Under the pieces are notes generated by a model, which had not been told where the DNA came from, ran no database searches, and saw only the letters and a list, made by a program, of their open reading frames with translations. Shown one piece after another: positions 41,239-50,068 of a stretch of DNA of 64,000 nt (the first letter of the stretch is position 1; each line of letters begins with the position of its first letter). The stretch is from Streptomyces qaidamensis (GTDB taxonomy: Bacteria > Actinomycetota > Actinomycetes > Streptomycetales > Streptomycetaceae). A program made the translations under genes and the position numbers. The DNA lies in the NCBI RefSeq assembly GCF_001611795.1, contig NZ_CP015098.1, positions 6,076,001 through 6,140,000 on the forward strand, written 5' to 3'.

Positions 41239-42282
41239 GTGACCCCTGCCGAGCTCTCCCGCACCGTGCTGCACGCCGTGCGCCGCGCTGTCGACGCGGG
41301 TGAGCTCAGCGTGACCGTGCCGGAGCGGGCCGTTGTCGCTCCACCGGGGCCGGGGGGCTGCGGCGACTACGCCACCAACATCGCCCTCCAGCTGTCCCGC
41401 GCGGCAGGGCGGCCGCCGCGTGACGTGGCCGAGATCCTGCGGGCACGGCTCCTCGGTGAGCAGCGGTTCACCGACGTCGTCGTCACCGGGCCCGGCTTCC
41501 TCAACCTCAGTCTGCGCGGCACCGCCTCCGCCGGCCTCGTCGAGGAGATCCTGCGGCGCGGACGCCGGTACGGGCACGCGACGACCGGGTTCAGCGGGAC
41601 CGCCGTCCGGCTCCGATGCCCGGCCGAGGTGCGTGCCGTCGTGGTCGCGGACGCCGTGGCCCGCGTGCTGCGCAGCCAGGGCGACTTCGTCCGTGTCGAG
41701 TGCGAGGGCCGGCCCGCCCCGGAGTGGCAGTCCGTCCTCGGGGCGGATGTCACCGCCCGGGGGCCGCGCGTCGCCGACCGGTACGTCACCGTCCGCCCCG
41801 TTCCCGCCCCCGGCGACCCGCTGCCCCTCGGCCGGGACGCCGGCCGCTGGGCGCTGCTGCATCCCGCCGCCCACGACCGGCCGCGGATCCCCGGTGACCA
41901 CCTCGTCCAGCGGGAGAGCAACCCTCTCTTCCGCGTCCGGTACGCCCACGCCCGCACCCGGGCCCTCCTGCGCAACGCCGCCGACCTCGGCTTCCATCCC
42001 GAGCCCGGTCCCGTGAGCGAAGCGGAAGCGCTGTTCGCCGCACTCGGCGATCACCCCCGCGTCCTCGCCGCCACCGCCACGCACCACACCCCCGACCGCC
42101 TGGCCCGGCACCTCGTCACCGTCGCCGATGCCGCGATGCCCCTGCTCCCCGCCGTGCTGCCCCTCGGTGAGGAGAAACCCTCGGCCGCCCACCGTGCCCG
42201 GCTCGCGCTCGCCGAAGCCGCCGGGACGGTGCTGGCCGGCGGCCTGTCCCTGCTCGGCATCGACGCTCCCGACCATCTCTGA
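41239..42282 (+). CDS. nrtL: ArgS-related anticodon-binding protein lacking the catalytic core
   Basis: 347-residue protein. Residues 1-90 resemble the N-terminal tRNA-recognition domain of arginyl-tRNA synthetase (TVLHAVRRAV; GDYATNIALQLSRAAGRPPR; VVVTGPGFLNLSL), and the end resembles the DALR anticodon-binding domain (VRYAHARTRALLRNAADLGF). The Rossmann catalytic fold with HIGH and KMSK is missing or replaced. It therefore cannot charge tRNA by itself. It precedes lysA, as argS does in corynebacteria. GTG at 41239 may be leaderless. Start of the lysA-hom-thrC-type region. Confidence 0.88.
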   Translation: MTPAELSRTVLHAVRRAVDAGELSVTVPERAVVAPPGPGGCGDYATNIALQLSRAAGRPPRDVAEILRARLLGEQRFTDVVVTGPGFLNLSLRGTASAGLVEEILRRGRRYGHATTGFSGTAVRLRCPAEVRAVVVADAVARVLRSQGDFVRVECEGRPAPEWQSVLGADVTARGPRVADRYVTVRPVPAPGDPLPLGRDAGRWALLHPAAHDRPRIPGDHLVQRESNPLFRVRYAHARTRALLRNAADLGFHPEPGPVSEAEALFAALGDHPRVLAATATHHTPDRLARHLVTVADAAMPLLPAVLPLGEEKPSAAHRARLALAEAAGTVLAGGLSLLGIDAPDHL

Positions 42283-42298
42283 GAGACACGAACAGATC

Positions 42299-43690
42299 AT
42301 GAGCCGTTCCGCACACCCCGCCGGGCCCCGTCACGCCGATGTCCTCCCCGAGGGCCACTACTCCGCTCCGCCCGCCGACCTCAACGCGCTGGACCCCAAG
42401 GTGTGGGCCCAGACCGTGGAGCGTGACGCGGACGGTGTCGTGACCGTCGGCGGCATTCCCGTCACCCGGCTCGCCGAGGAGTTCGGCACCCCCGCCTACG
42501 TCCTGGACGAGGCCGACTTCCGGGCCCGCGCGCGTGCCTGGCGCACCGCCTTCGGGGCCGACGCCGACGTCTTCTACGCCGGCAAGGCGTTCCTGTCCCG
42601 CGCCGTCGTGCGCTGGCTCGACGAGGAGGGGCTGAACGTCGACGTCTGCTCCGGCGGCGAGCTGGCCACCGCCCTGTCCGCCGGCATGCCCGCCGACCGC
42701 ATCGCCTTCCACGGCAACAACAAGTCCGTCGACGAGATCACCCGGGCCGTCGAGGCCGCCGTCGGGCACATCGTCCTCGACTCCTTCCAGGAGATCGTCC
42801 GCGTCGCGCACATCGCGCAAGGCCTCGGGAAGCGGCAGAAGGTCCTCATCCGGATCACCGTCGGCGTCGAGGCCCACACCCACGAGTTCATCGCCACGGC
42901 CCACGAGGACCAGAAGTTCGGCATCCCGCTGGCCGGGGGGCAGGCCGCCGAGGCCGTACGGCGGGCGCTCCAGCTCGACGGTCTTGAGCTCGTCGGCATC
43001 CACAGCCACATCGGGTCGCAGATCTTCGACATGTCGGGGTTCGAGGTCGCCGCGCACCGGGTCGTCTCGCTGCTGAAGGCCGTCCGCGACGAGCACGGCG
43101 TCGAGCTGCCGGAGATCGACCTCGGCGGCGGCCTCGGCATCGCGTACACCAGCGACGACGACCCCCGCGAGCCGCACGAGATCGCCAAGGCCCTCACCGA
43201 GATCGTCACCCGGGAGTGCGAGGCCGCCAAGCTGCGCACTCCTCGCATCTCCGTCGAGCCCGGGCGTGCCATCGTCGGGCCGACCGCCTTCACGCTCTAC
43301 GAGGTGGGCACCATCAAGCCCCTCGACGGGCTGCGGACCTACGTCTCCGTCGACGGCGGCATGTCGGACAACATCCGCACCGCGCTGTACGACGCCGAGT
43401 ACAGCGTCGCGCTGGTGTCGCGCACCTCGGACGCCGAGCCGATGCTCGCCCGCGTCGTCGGCAAGCACTGCGAGAGCGGGGACATCGTGGTCAAGGACGC
43501 GTTCCTGCCGTCCGACCTGGCACCGGGCGACCTCATCGCCGTACCGGCCACCGGCGCGTACTGCCGGTCCATGGCCAGCAACTACAACCATGTGCTCCGC
43601 CCGCCGGTCGTCGCCGTGGACGGCGGAGAGGCCCGGGCGATCGTCCGCCGCGAGACGGAGGAGGACCTGCTGCGTCTCGACGTCGGCTGA
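42299..43690 (+). CDS. lysA: Diaminopimelate decarboxylase
   Basis: 463-residue PLP enzyme that makes L-lysine from meso-diaminopimelate. The PLP Lys is in 'DVFYAGKAFLS', the Gly-rich phosphate loop in 'IDLGGGLGIAY', and 'EPGRAIVGPTAFTLYEVG' and 'GAYCRSMASNYNHVLRPPVV' are the standard C-terminal motifs. Length is normal. ATG at 42299 is 14 bases after the nrtL stop with GAGAGA upstream, so the genes are co-transcribed. Confidence 0.97.
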   Translation: MSRSAHPAGPRHADVLPEGHYSAPPADLNALDPKVWAQTVERDADGVVTVGGIPVTRLAEEFGTPAYVLDEADFRARARAWRTAFGADADVFYAGKAFLSRAVVRWLDEEGLNVDVCSGGELATALSAGMPADRIAFHGNNKSVDEITRAVEAAVGHIVLDSFQEIVRVAHIAQGLGKRQKVLIRITVGVEAHTHEFIATAHEDQKFGIPLAGGQAAEAVRRALQLDGLELVGIHSHIGSQIFDMSGFEVAAHRVVSLLKAVRDEHGVELPEIDLGGGLGIAYTSDDDPREPHEIAKALTEIVTRECEAAKLRTPRISVEPGRAIVGPTAFTLYEVGTIKPLDGLRTYVSVDGGMSDNIRTALYDAEYSVALVSRTSDAEPMLARVVGKHCESGDIVVKDAFLPSDLAPGDLIAVPATGAYCRSMASNYNHVLRPPVVAVDGGEARAIVRRETEEDLLRLDVG

Positions 43691-43846
43691 CCCCCGAAGC
43701 CGGCACCGGCAGGCGGCGGAAGATCTCCTGTCCGCCGCCCCCGTGAAAATGAAATAGACATCTCACGATCCGGACCGGGGGCAGAAACTCCCGTCCGGTG
43801 AGTGAGACTGGTTCCACCGTAGACGGTGAAGAGGAAACGAGGTCGG
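43691..43846. promoter_or_regulatory. Leader between lysA and hom
   Basis: 156 bases with a small inverted repeat CACCG-TAGA-CGGTG (43815-43828) just before the hom ribosome site. It may hold a second promoter or attenuator; I see no clear leader peptide. Confidence 0.35.
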
Positions 43847-45139
43847 ATGATGCGTACGCGTCCGCTGAAGGTGGCGCTGCTGGGCTGTGGAGTGGTCGGC
43901 TCAGAGGTGGCGCGCATCATGACGACGCACGCCGACGACCTCGCGGCCCGGATCGGGGCCCCGGTGGAGCTCGCGGGCGTGGCCGTGCGGCGGCCTGACC
44001 GGGTGCGTGAGGGCATCGCCCCCGAGCTGGTCACCACCGACGCCACCGCCCTGGTCAAACGCGGCGACATCGACGTCGTGGTCGAGGTCATCGGCGGCAT
44101 CGAGCCCGCGCGCAGCCTCATCACCACCGCCTTCGAGCACGGCGCCTCCGTCGTCTCCGCCAACAAGGCGCTGCTCGCCCAGGACGGGGCCGCCCTGCAC
44201 GCCGTCGCCGAGCAGTACGGCAAGGACCTCTACTACGAGGCCGCCGTCGCCGGTGCCATTCCGCTGATCCGGCCGGTGCGCGAGTCCCTCGCCGGCGACA
44301 AGATCAACCGGGTCATGGGGATCGTCAACGGCACGACGAACTTCATCCTCGACAAGATGGACTCCACCGGCGCCGGCTACCAGGAGGCCCTCGACGAGGC
44401 CACCGCCCTGGGGTACGCGGAGGCCGACCCGACCGCCGACGTCGAGGGCTTCGACGCCGCCGCCAAGGCCGCGATCCTCGCCGGCATCGCCTTCCACAGC
44501 CGCGTGGGACTCGACGACGTCTACCGCGAGGGCATGACCGAGGTGACCGCGGCCGACTTCGCCTCCGCGAAGGAGATGGGCTGCACCATCAAGCTGCTCG
44601 CCATCTGCGAGCGGGCCGAGGACGGGCAGTCCGTCACTGCGCGCGTGCACCCCGCCATGATCCCGCTGAGCCATCCGCTGGCCTCCGTCCGCGGCGCCTA
44701 CAACGCCGTGTTCGTCGAGTCCGACGCCGCCGGGCAGCTCATGTTCTACGGCCCCGGAGCGGGCGGTTCCCCCACCGCCTCGGCCGTGCTGGGCGACCTC
44801 GTGGCCGTCTGCCGCAACCGGATCGGCGGCGCGACCGGACCGGGCGAGTCCGCCTACGCCGCGCTGCCGGTGTCCCCGATGGGTGACGTCGTCACGCGGT
44901 ACCACATCAGCCTCGACGTGGCTGACAAACCGGGTGTTCTCGCCCAGGTCGCGACCGTCTTCGCCGAGCACGGAGTCTCGATCGATACGGTTCGCCAGTC
45001 GGGGAAGGACGGCGAGGCCTCCCTCGTCGTCGTCACGCACCGTGCGTCCGACGCCGCCCTCACCGGGACGGTCGAGGCGTTGCGCAAGCTCGACACCGTG
45101 CGTGGTGTCGCCAGCATCATGCGGGTTGAAGGAGAGTAA
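43847..45139 (+). CDS. hom: Homoserine dehydrogenase
   Basis: 430-residue NAD(P)-dependent enzyme reducing aspartate semialdehyde to homoserine, the branch to Thr and Met. Nucleotide motif 'VALLGCGVVGSEVAR', catalytic region 'AGAIPLIRPVRESLAGDKIN' and 'GTTNFILDKM'. A C-terminal ACT domain (YHISLDVADKPGVLAQVATV) allows feedback by threonine. ATG at 43847 is chosen since GAGGTCGG precedes it and the length then equals the family norm; ATG 43850 is equally close. Confidence 0.96.
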   Translation: MMRTRPLKVALLGCGVVGSEVARIMTTHADDLAARIGAPVELAGVAVRRPDRVREGIAPELVTTDATALVKRGDIDVVVEVIGGIEPARSLITTAFEHGASVVSANKALLAQDGAALHAVAEQYGKDLYYEAAVAGAIPLIRPVRESLAGDKINRVMGIVNGTTNFILDKMDSTGAGYQEALDEATALGYAEADPTADVEGFDAAAKAAILAGIAFHSRVGLDDVYREGMTEVTAADFASAKEMGCTIKLLAICERAEDGQSVTARVHPAMIPLSHPLASVRGAYNAVFVESDAAGQLMFYGPGAGGSPTASAVLGDLVAVCRNRIGGATGPGESAYAALPVSPMGDVVTRYHISLDVADKPGVLAQVATVFAEHGVSIDTVRQSGKDGEASLVVVTHRASDAALTGTVEALRKLDTVRGVASIMRVEGE

Positions 45140-45145
45140 CCAGCA

Positions 45146-46204
45146 ATGACCCACCAGTGGCGCGGAATCATCGAGGAGTACCGGGACCGGCTGCCCGTCT
45201 CCGACAGCACGCCGGTCGTGACGCTCCGCGAGGGCGGCACGCCCCTCGTGCCCGCGCAGGTGCTCTCCGAGCGCACGGGCTGCGAGGTCCACCTCAAGGT
45301 GGAGGGCGCGAACCCGACCGGTTCCTTCAAGGACCGGGGCATGACCATGGCCATCACCCGGGCCAAGGAGGAGGGCGCGCAGGCCGTCATCTGCGCCTCC
45401 ACCGGCAACACGTCGGCCTCCGCAGCCGCCTACGCCGTGCGGGCCGGGATGGTCTGCGCCGTGCTCGTGCCGACAGGCAAGATCGCGCTCGGCAAGATGG
45501 GCCAGGCCCTCGTGCACGGAGCGAAGATCCTCCAGGTCGACGGCAACTTCGACGACTGTCTCACCCTCGCGCGCGGCCTGAGCGACAACTACCCCGTCGC
45601 CCTGGTCAATTCAGTCAACCCGGTACGTATCGAGGGCCAGAAGACGGCCGCCTTCGAGATCGTGGACATGCTCGGCGACGCGCCCGACATCCACGTCCTG
45701 CCGGTCGGCAACGCGGGCAACATCACGGCCTATTGGAAGGGCTACACGGAGTACGCCGCCGACGGCGTGGCGACCCGCAAGCCGCGGATGTGGGGCTTCC
45801 AGGCCTCCGGCAGCGCCCCGATCGTGCGCGGTGAGGTCGTCAAGGACCCCTCGACCATCGCCACGGCCATCCGCATCGGCAACCCGGCCTCCTGGCAGTA
45901 CGCGCTCGCCGCGCGGGACGAGTCGGGCGGCTTCATCGACGAGGTGACGGACCGTGAGATCCTGCGCGCCTACCGGCTGTTGGCGTCCCAGGAGGGCGTC
46001 TTCGTCGAGCCGGCGTCCGCCGCGTCCGTCGCCGGTCTGCTGAAGGCCGCCGAGCAGGGCAAGGTCGACCCGGGGCAGCGGATCGTCTGCACCGTCACCG
46101 GCAACGGGCTGAAGGACCCCGACTGGGCCGTCGCCGGTGCCCCGCAGCCGGTCACCGTACCCGTCGACTCCGCGGCCGCGGCGGAGCGCCTGGGTCTCGC
46201 CTGA
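45146..46204 (+). CDS. thrC: Threonine synthase
   Basis: 352-residue PLP enzyme converting O-phosphohomoserine to threonine. PLP Lys in 'NPTGSFKDRGMTMAITRAKE', Gly-rich loop in 'PVGNAGNITAYWKGYTEYA', 'ICASTGNTSASAAAYAVRAG'. It begins six bases after hom with GGAGAG, so the two are one unit. Confidence 0.96.
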   Translation: MTHQWRGIIEEYRDRLPVSDSTPVVTLREGGTPLVPAQVLSERTGCEVHLKVEGANPTGSFKDRGMTMAITRAKEEGAQAVICASTGNTSASAAAYAVRAGMVCAVLVPTGKIALGKMGQALVHGAKILQVDGNFDDCLTLARGLSDNYPVALVNSVNPVRIEGQKTAAFEIVDMLGDAPDIHVLPVGNAGNITAYWKGYTEYAADGVATRKPRMWGFQASGSAPIVRGEVVKDPSTIATAIRIGNPASWQYALAARDESGGFIDEVTDREILRAYRLLASQEGVFVEPASAASVAGLLKAAEQGKVDPGQRIVCTVTGNGLKDPDWAVAGAPQPVTVPVDSAAAAERLGLA

Positions 46205-46564
46205 GGGCGCTCGGACCGGCCTGACGTGCGCCGATGCACCGAGCGCCGGTGTTACGCCCGACACGTTCCGGCGTAAGACGGCGTCGGCCCGGGGAGATTC
46301 CCTACGGGGGGTGCACAGGGGGCTTACGACACGCATCGTGCGCCTCCTGTGCGCCCTATGTCGCCACAGAACCTTCCTTCGATAGGCTGTACTGAACCCG
46401 CCCGCCGCATATGCCTCCGCATGGAGCACGGTGCCGCGCCGTCTCCGCGGCCGGGACAGCCGCCGGCCAGCCCGGTCGGCAGCGGCCCCCAGGGTTCTCG
46501 TACGCCATCGAATGTCCACCAACGTCATTCGACAATCACGCAGCTCAAGGAGAGTCATCGAGCG
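46205..46564. promoter_or_regulatory. Intergenic region between thrC and thrB
   Basis: 360 bases. A small hairpin TTACGCC/GGCGTAA (46252-46276) may end the thrC transcript. A -10-like TAGGCT near 46384 could serve thrB. No gene is seen. Confidence 0.45.
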
Positions 46565-47494
46565 ATGGCCGGTCCAGCGTTCCGCGCCGCCGCCGTCCGG
46601 GTGCGCGTCCCCGCCACCAGCGCCAACCTCGGCCCGGGCTTCGACGCCCTCGGCCTCGCGCTGGGCTTGTACGACGACGTGGTCGTCCGGGTGGCCGACT
46701 CCGGGCTGCACATCGACATCGCGGGTGAGGGAAGCGAGACGCTCCCGCGCGACGAGCAGCACCTTCTCGTACGATCCCTGCGCACCGCCTTCGACCTGCT
46801 CGGCGGACAGCCGCGCGGTCTGGAGATCGTCTGCGCCAACCGCATTCCGCACGGCCGGGGCCTCGGCTCCTCCTCGGCAGCCATCTGCGCGGGCATCGTC
46901 GCCGCCCGCGCCGTGACCATAGGGGCCGACGCGAAGCTCGACGACACCGCCCTGCTCGAACTCGCCACCGAGATCGAGGGCCACCCCGACAATGTCGCGG
47001 CCTGCCTGCTGGGCGGCTTCACGTTGTCCTGGATGGAGGGCGGCGCCGCCCGCGCGATCAGGATGGAGCCCGCGGATTCCATCGTTCCGGTGGTTTTCGT
47101 GCCCGGGAAGCCGGTACTCACGGAAACCGCGCGCGGTCTGCTGCCGCGCTCCGTGCCGCACGTCGACGCGGCCACCAACGCCGGCCGCGCAGCCTTGCTC
47201 GTCGAAGCCCTGACGCGCCGCCCCGAACTTCTGCTGCCCGCCACCGAGGACCGCCTGCACCAGGAATACCGCGCGCCGGCCATGCCCGAGAGCGCGGCAC
47301 TGGTGGAGCGGCTGCGGGGCGACGGCATCCCCGCGGTCATCTCCGGGGCCGGACCGACGGTCATGGCGCTGGCCGACGAGGAGACCGCCGGAAAGGTCGA
47401 GGCCCTGGCGGGCGCGGACTGGGCGGCGAACAGGCTGCCCCTCGATCAGCAGGGCGCGAGCGTGCTGCCGCTCGCCGCCTCCGGTGACATCTAA
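46565..47494 (+). CDS. thrB: Homoserine kinase
   Basis: 309-residue GHMP-family kinase. 'VRVRVPATSANLGPGFDALG' at the N-terminus, ATP loop 'IPHGRGLGSSSAAICAGIVA', and C-terminal motif 'AVISGAGPTVMALA'. It phosphorylates homoserine for threonine synthase. ATG at 46565 follows AAGGAG. It has its own upstream region but follows thrC in the pathway. Confidence 0.96.
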   Translation: MAGPAFRAAAVRVRVPATSANLGPGFDALGLALGLYDDVVVRVADSGLHIDIAGEGSETLPRDEQHLLVRSLRTAFDLLGGQPRGLEIVCANRIPHGRGLGSSSAAICAGIVAARAVTIGADAKLDDTALLELATEIEGHPDNVAACLLGGFTLSWMEGGAARAIRMEPADSIVPVVFVPGKPVLTETARGLLPRSVPHVDAATNAGRAALLVEALTRRPELLLPATEDRLHQEYRAPAMPESAALVERLRGDGIPAVISGAGPTVMALADEETAGKVEALAGADWAANRLPLDQQGASVLPLAASGDI

Positions 47495-47895
47495 ACCGCG
47501 CGGTTACCGGATTTCGAGAGGGGGAATGTTTGTTGGATCCGGTAGTGTTAATCTCAAGTCTGCACCCGACCCCACCATGGCGAGGTGCCTCGTGTCCCCG
47601 TCCGGGACAGACATTCTTCCGGGAGCCCCCCAAGCCGCACTGTGTTCCGTACGTCGGACCGTACGCCGTACAAGGACACTGAGCGGGGCGCAGGGCACGC
47701 TCCGGAACCGGTGCGACCACGCCGCGTGACACTGACACTGGGTGCCACGGCTCAAGGAAGCGCCATCACCAGATTCCTCCGCCGCTTAGGCGGACCACCG
47801 CCCCGGCACGGTTCACACCACACGGACCGAAGCCGGACAGCACAACCGGTCGCCGAGCCAGACAGGCCGACGTCCGCTCCAGGGAAGGACCCTTC
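47495..47895 (+). promoter_or_regulatory. Rho leader and promoter region
   Basis: 400 bases. A -10-like TAGTGT (47543-47548) suggests transcription begins near 47555, giving a 5' leader of about 340 bases. Inverted repeats (near 47645-47675, TCCGTACGTCGGACCGTACG) are present. Long leaders on rho genes often mediate autoregulation. A 50-codon frame (47577-47729) could be an upstream ORF, but its ribosome site is poor. Confidence 0.5.
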
Positions 47896-49944
47896 GTGAG
47901 CGACACCACCGATCTGATGGGCGCACGTGTCGAGGAGACCGCTGCCGCGCCCGCCACGGACGCCTCCGCGCCTGCCAGCGGTGCCGGCTCCCGGCGGCGC
48001 CGCGGTACCGGCCTCGAGGGCATGGTGCTGGCCGAGTTGCAGCAGGTCGCATCCGGCCTCGGCATCAGGGGCACCGCGCGGATGCGCAAGAGCCAGCTGA
48101 TCGAGGTCATCAAGGAGGCGCAGGCGTCCGGCGGCGCCGCTCCGGCCGGGAAGGCCGACGCCGCCGAGACCAAGCCCAAGCGCCGCGCCACCTCGCGGAC
48201 CCGTACGGGCGACAACGCCGAGAAGGCGGAGAAGAAGGCGGACGCGAAGGAGGCCTCCAAGGCCCCCGCGGACAAGGCCGACCAGGCTGTGGCCCAGCAG
48301 CAGATCGAGATCCCCGGCCAGCCCGCCGGAGGCGCATCCCGGTCGAGCGAGAACGAGCGCGCGGGAGACGACGCGCCCGAGCGCCGCCGTCGCCGGGCCA
48401 CCTCCGAGGCCGGAGCCCCCGCTTCCGCGGAGACCATCGTCGCCGAGGCGAAGACCGACACCAAGGCCGAGGCACAGTCGCAGCAGCAGTCCCAGAACAA
48501 CGAGGCCAAGTCCGACGCCGGTGACGGCGAGGGCCGTCGTCGCGACCGCCGTGACCGCGACCGGGACCGCGGGCGTGACCGCGACCGCCGCGGCGGCAAG
48601 GGCGACGACCAGCAGGGCGGCGGCCGTCAGGACCGCGGCCAGCAGCAGAACCAGCAGGGCGGCGGCCGCCAGGACCGCGGCCAGCAGCAGCAGGACGACG
48701 ATGACTTCGACGGTGGCCGTCGTGGCCGTCGCGGCCGCTACCGCGACCGCCGGGGCCGTCGCGGCCGCGACGACATCGCCTCCGAGCCGCAGATCAACGA
48801 GGACGACGTCCTGATCCCCGTCGCGGGCATCCTGGACATCCTCGACAACTACGCGTTCATCCGCACGTCCGGCTACCTGCCCGGCCCGAACGACGTGTAC
48901 GTCTCCCTCGCCCAGGTCCGCAAGAACGGCCTGCGCAAGGGCGACCACATCACCGGTGCCGTGCGCCAGCCCAAGGACGGAGAGCGGCGCGAGAAGTTCA
49001 ACGCGCTGGTGCGCCTGGACTCCGTCAACGGCATGGCACCCGAATCCGGGCGCGGGCGACCGGAGTTCAACAAGCTGACGCCGCTGTACCCGCAGGACCG
49101 CCTCCGCCTGGAGACGGACCCGGGCGTCCTCACCACCCGCATCATCGACCTCGTCGCGCCGATCGGTAAGGGCCAGCGTGGTCTGATCGTGGCCCCGCCG
49201 AAGACCGGCAAGACCATGATCATGCAGGCGATCGCCAACGCGATCACGCACAACAACCCCGAGTGCCACCTGATGGTCGTCCTCGTCGACGAGCGTCCGG
49301 AAGAGGTCACCGACATGCAGCGGTCGGTGAAGGGCGAGGTCATCTCCTCGACCTTCGACCGTCCGGCCGAGGACCACACCACCGTCGCCGAGCTCGCCAT
49401 CGAGCGCGCCAAGCGCCTGGTGGAGCTGGGTCACGACGTGGTCGTGCTGCTCGACTCGATCACCCGCCTGGGCCGCGCGTACAACCTCGCCGCCCCGGCC
49501 TCCGGCCGCATCCTGTCCGGTGGTGTCGACTCGACGGCGCTGTACCCGCCGAAGCGCTTCTTCGGTGCGGCCCGCAACATCGAGGACGGCGGTTCGCTGA
49601 CCATCCTCGCCACCGCGCTGGTGGACACCGGGTCCCGCATGGACGAGGTCATCTTCGAGGAGTTCAAGGGCACCGGCAACGCGGAGCTCAAGCTCGACCG
49701 GAAGCTCGCGGACAAGCGCATCTTCCCGGCGGTGGACGTCGACGCGTCCGGCACCCGCAAGGAAGAGATCCTGCTGGCCCCCGACGAGCTGGCCATCGTC
49801 TGGAAGCTGCGCCGGGTGCTGCACGCCCTCGACCAGCAGCAGGCGGTCGAGCTGCTCCTCGACAAGATGAAGCAGACGAAGTCGAACGCCGAGTTCCTGA
49901 TGCAGATCCAGAAGACGACCCCGACGCCGGGCAACGGCGACTGA
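47896..49944 (+). CDS. rho: Transcription termination factor Rho
   Basis: 682-residue hexameric RNA helicase, much longer than the ~420 residues of E. coli Rho. An N-terminal Rho-N domain (GMVLAELQQVASGLGIRGTA) is followed by a ~230-residue disordered insertion rich in Arg/Gln/Asp/Gly (for example DRDRDRGRDRDRRGGK) that should bind RNA. Next come the primary RNA site (GILDILDNYAFIRTSGYLPG) and the ATPase: Walker A 'VAPPKTGKTM', Walker B 'VVVLLDSITRLGRAYN'. GTG at 47896 with GGAAGGA. Monocistronic. Confidence 0.97.
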   Translation: MSDTTDLMGARVEETAAAPATDASAPASGAGSRRRRGTGLEGMVLAELQQVASGLGIRGTARMRKSQLIEVIKEAQASGGAAPAGKADAAETKPKRRATSRTRTGDNAEKAEKKADAKEASKAPADKADQAVAQQQIEIPGQPAGGASRSSENERAGDDAPERRRRRATSEAGAPASAETIVAEAKTDTKAEAQSQQQSQNNEAKSDAGDGEGRRRDRRDRDRDRGRDRDRRGGKGDDQQGGGRQDRGQQQNQQGGGRQDRGQQQQDDDDFDGGRRGRRGRYRDRRGRRGRDDIASEPQINEDDVLIPVAGILDILDNYAFIRTSGYLPGPNDVYVSLAQVRKNGLRKGDHITGAVRQPKDGERREKFNALVRLDSVNGMAPESGRGRPEFNKLTPLYPQDRLRLETDPGVLTTRIIDLVAPIGKGQRGLIVAPPKTGKTMIMQAIANAITHNNPECHLMVVLVDERPEEVTDMQRSVKGEVISSTFDRPAEDHTTVAELAIERAKRLVELGHDVVVLLDSITRLGRAYNLAAPASGRILSGGVDSTALYPPKRFFGAARNIEDGGSLTILATALVDTGSRMDEVIFEEFKGTGNAELKLDRKLADKRIFPAVDVDASGTRKEEILLAPDELAIVWKLRRVLHALDQQQAVELLLDKMKQTKSNAEFLMQIQKTTPTPGNGD

Positions 49945-49974
49945 GACAGGTCGACCCGGTAAGAACCGCACAAG

Positions 49975-50006
49975 AGGGCCGCTCCCGAACGGGGGCGGCC
50001 CTTTGT
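49975..50006 (+). terminator. Rho-independent terminator after rho
   Basis: AGGGCCGC pairs with GCGGCCCT, followed by TTTG. About 30 bases past the stop. Confidence 0.85.
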
Positions 50007-50068
50007 GCTGCTGGTGTGCGGGTAGGATCACGCTCTCTTCGAACTTGTGATCCCGAGGGGGGACATAC

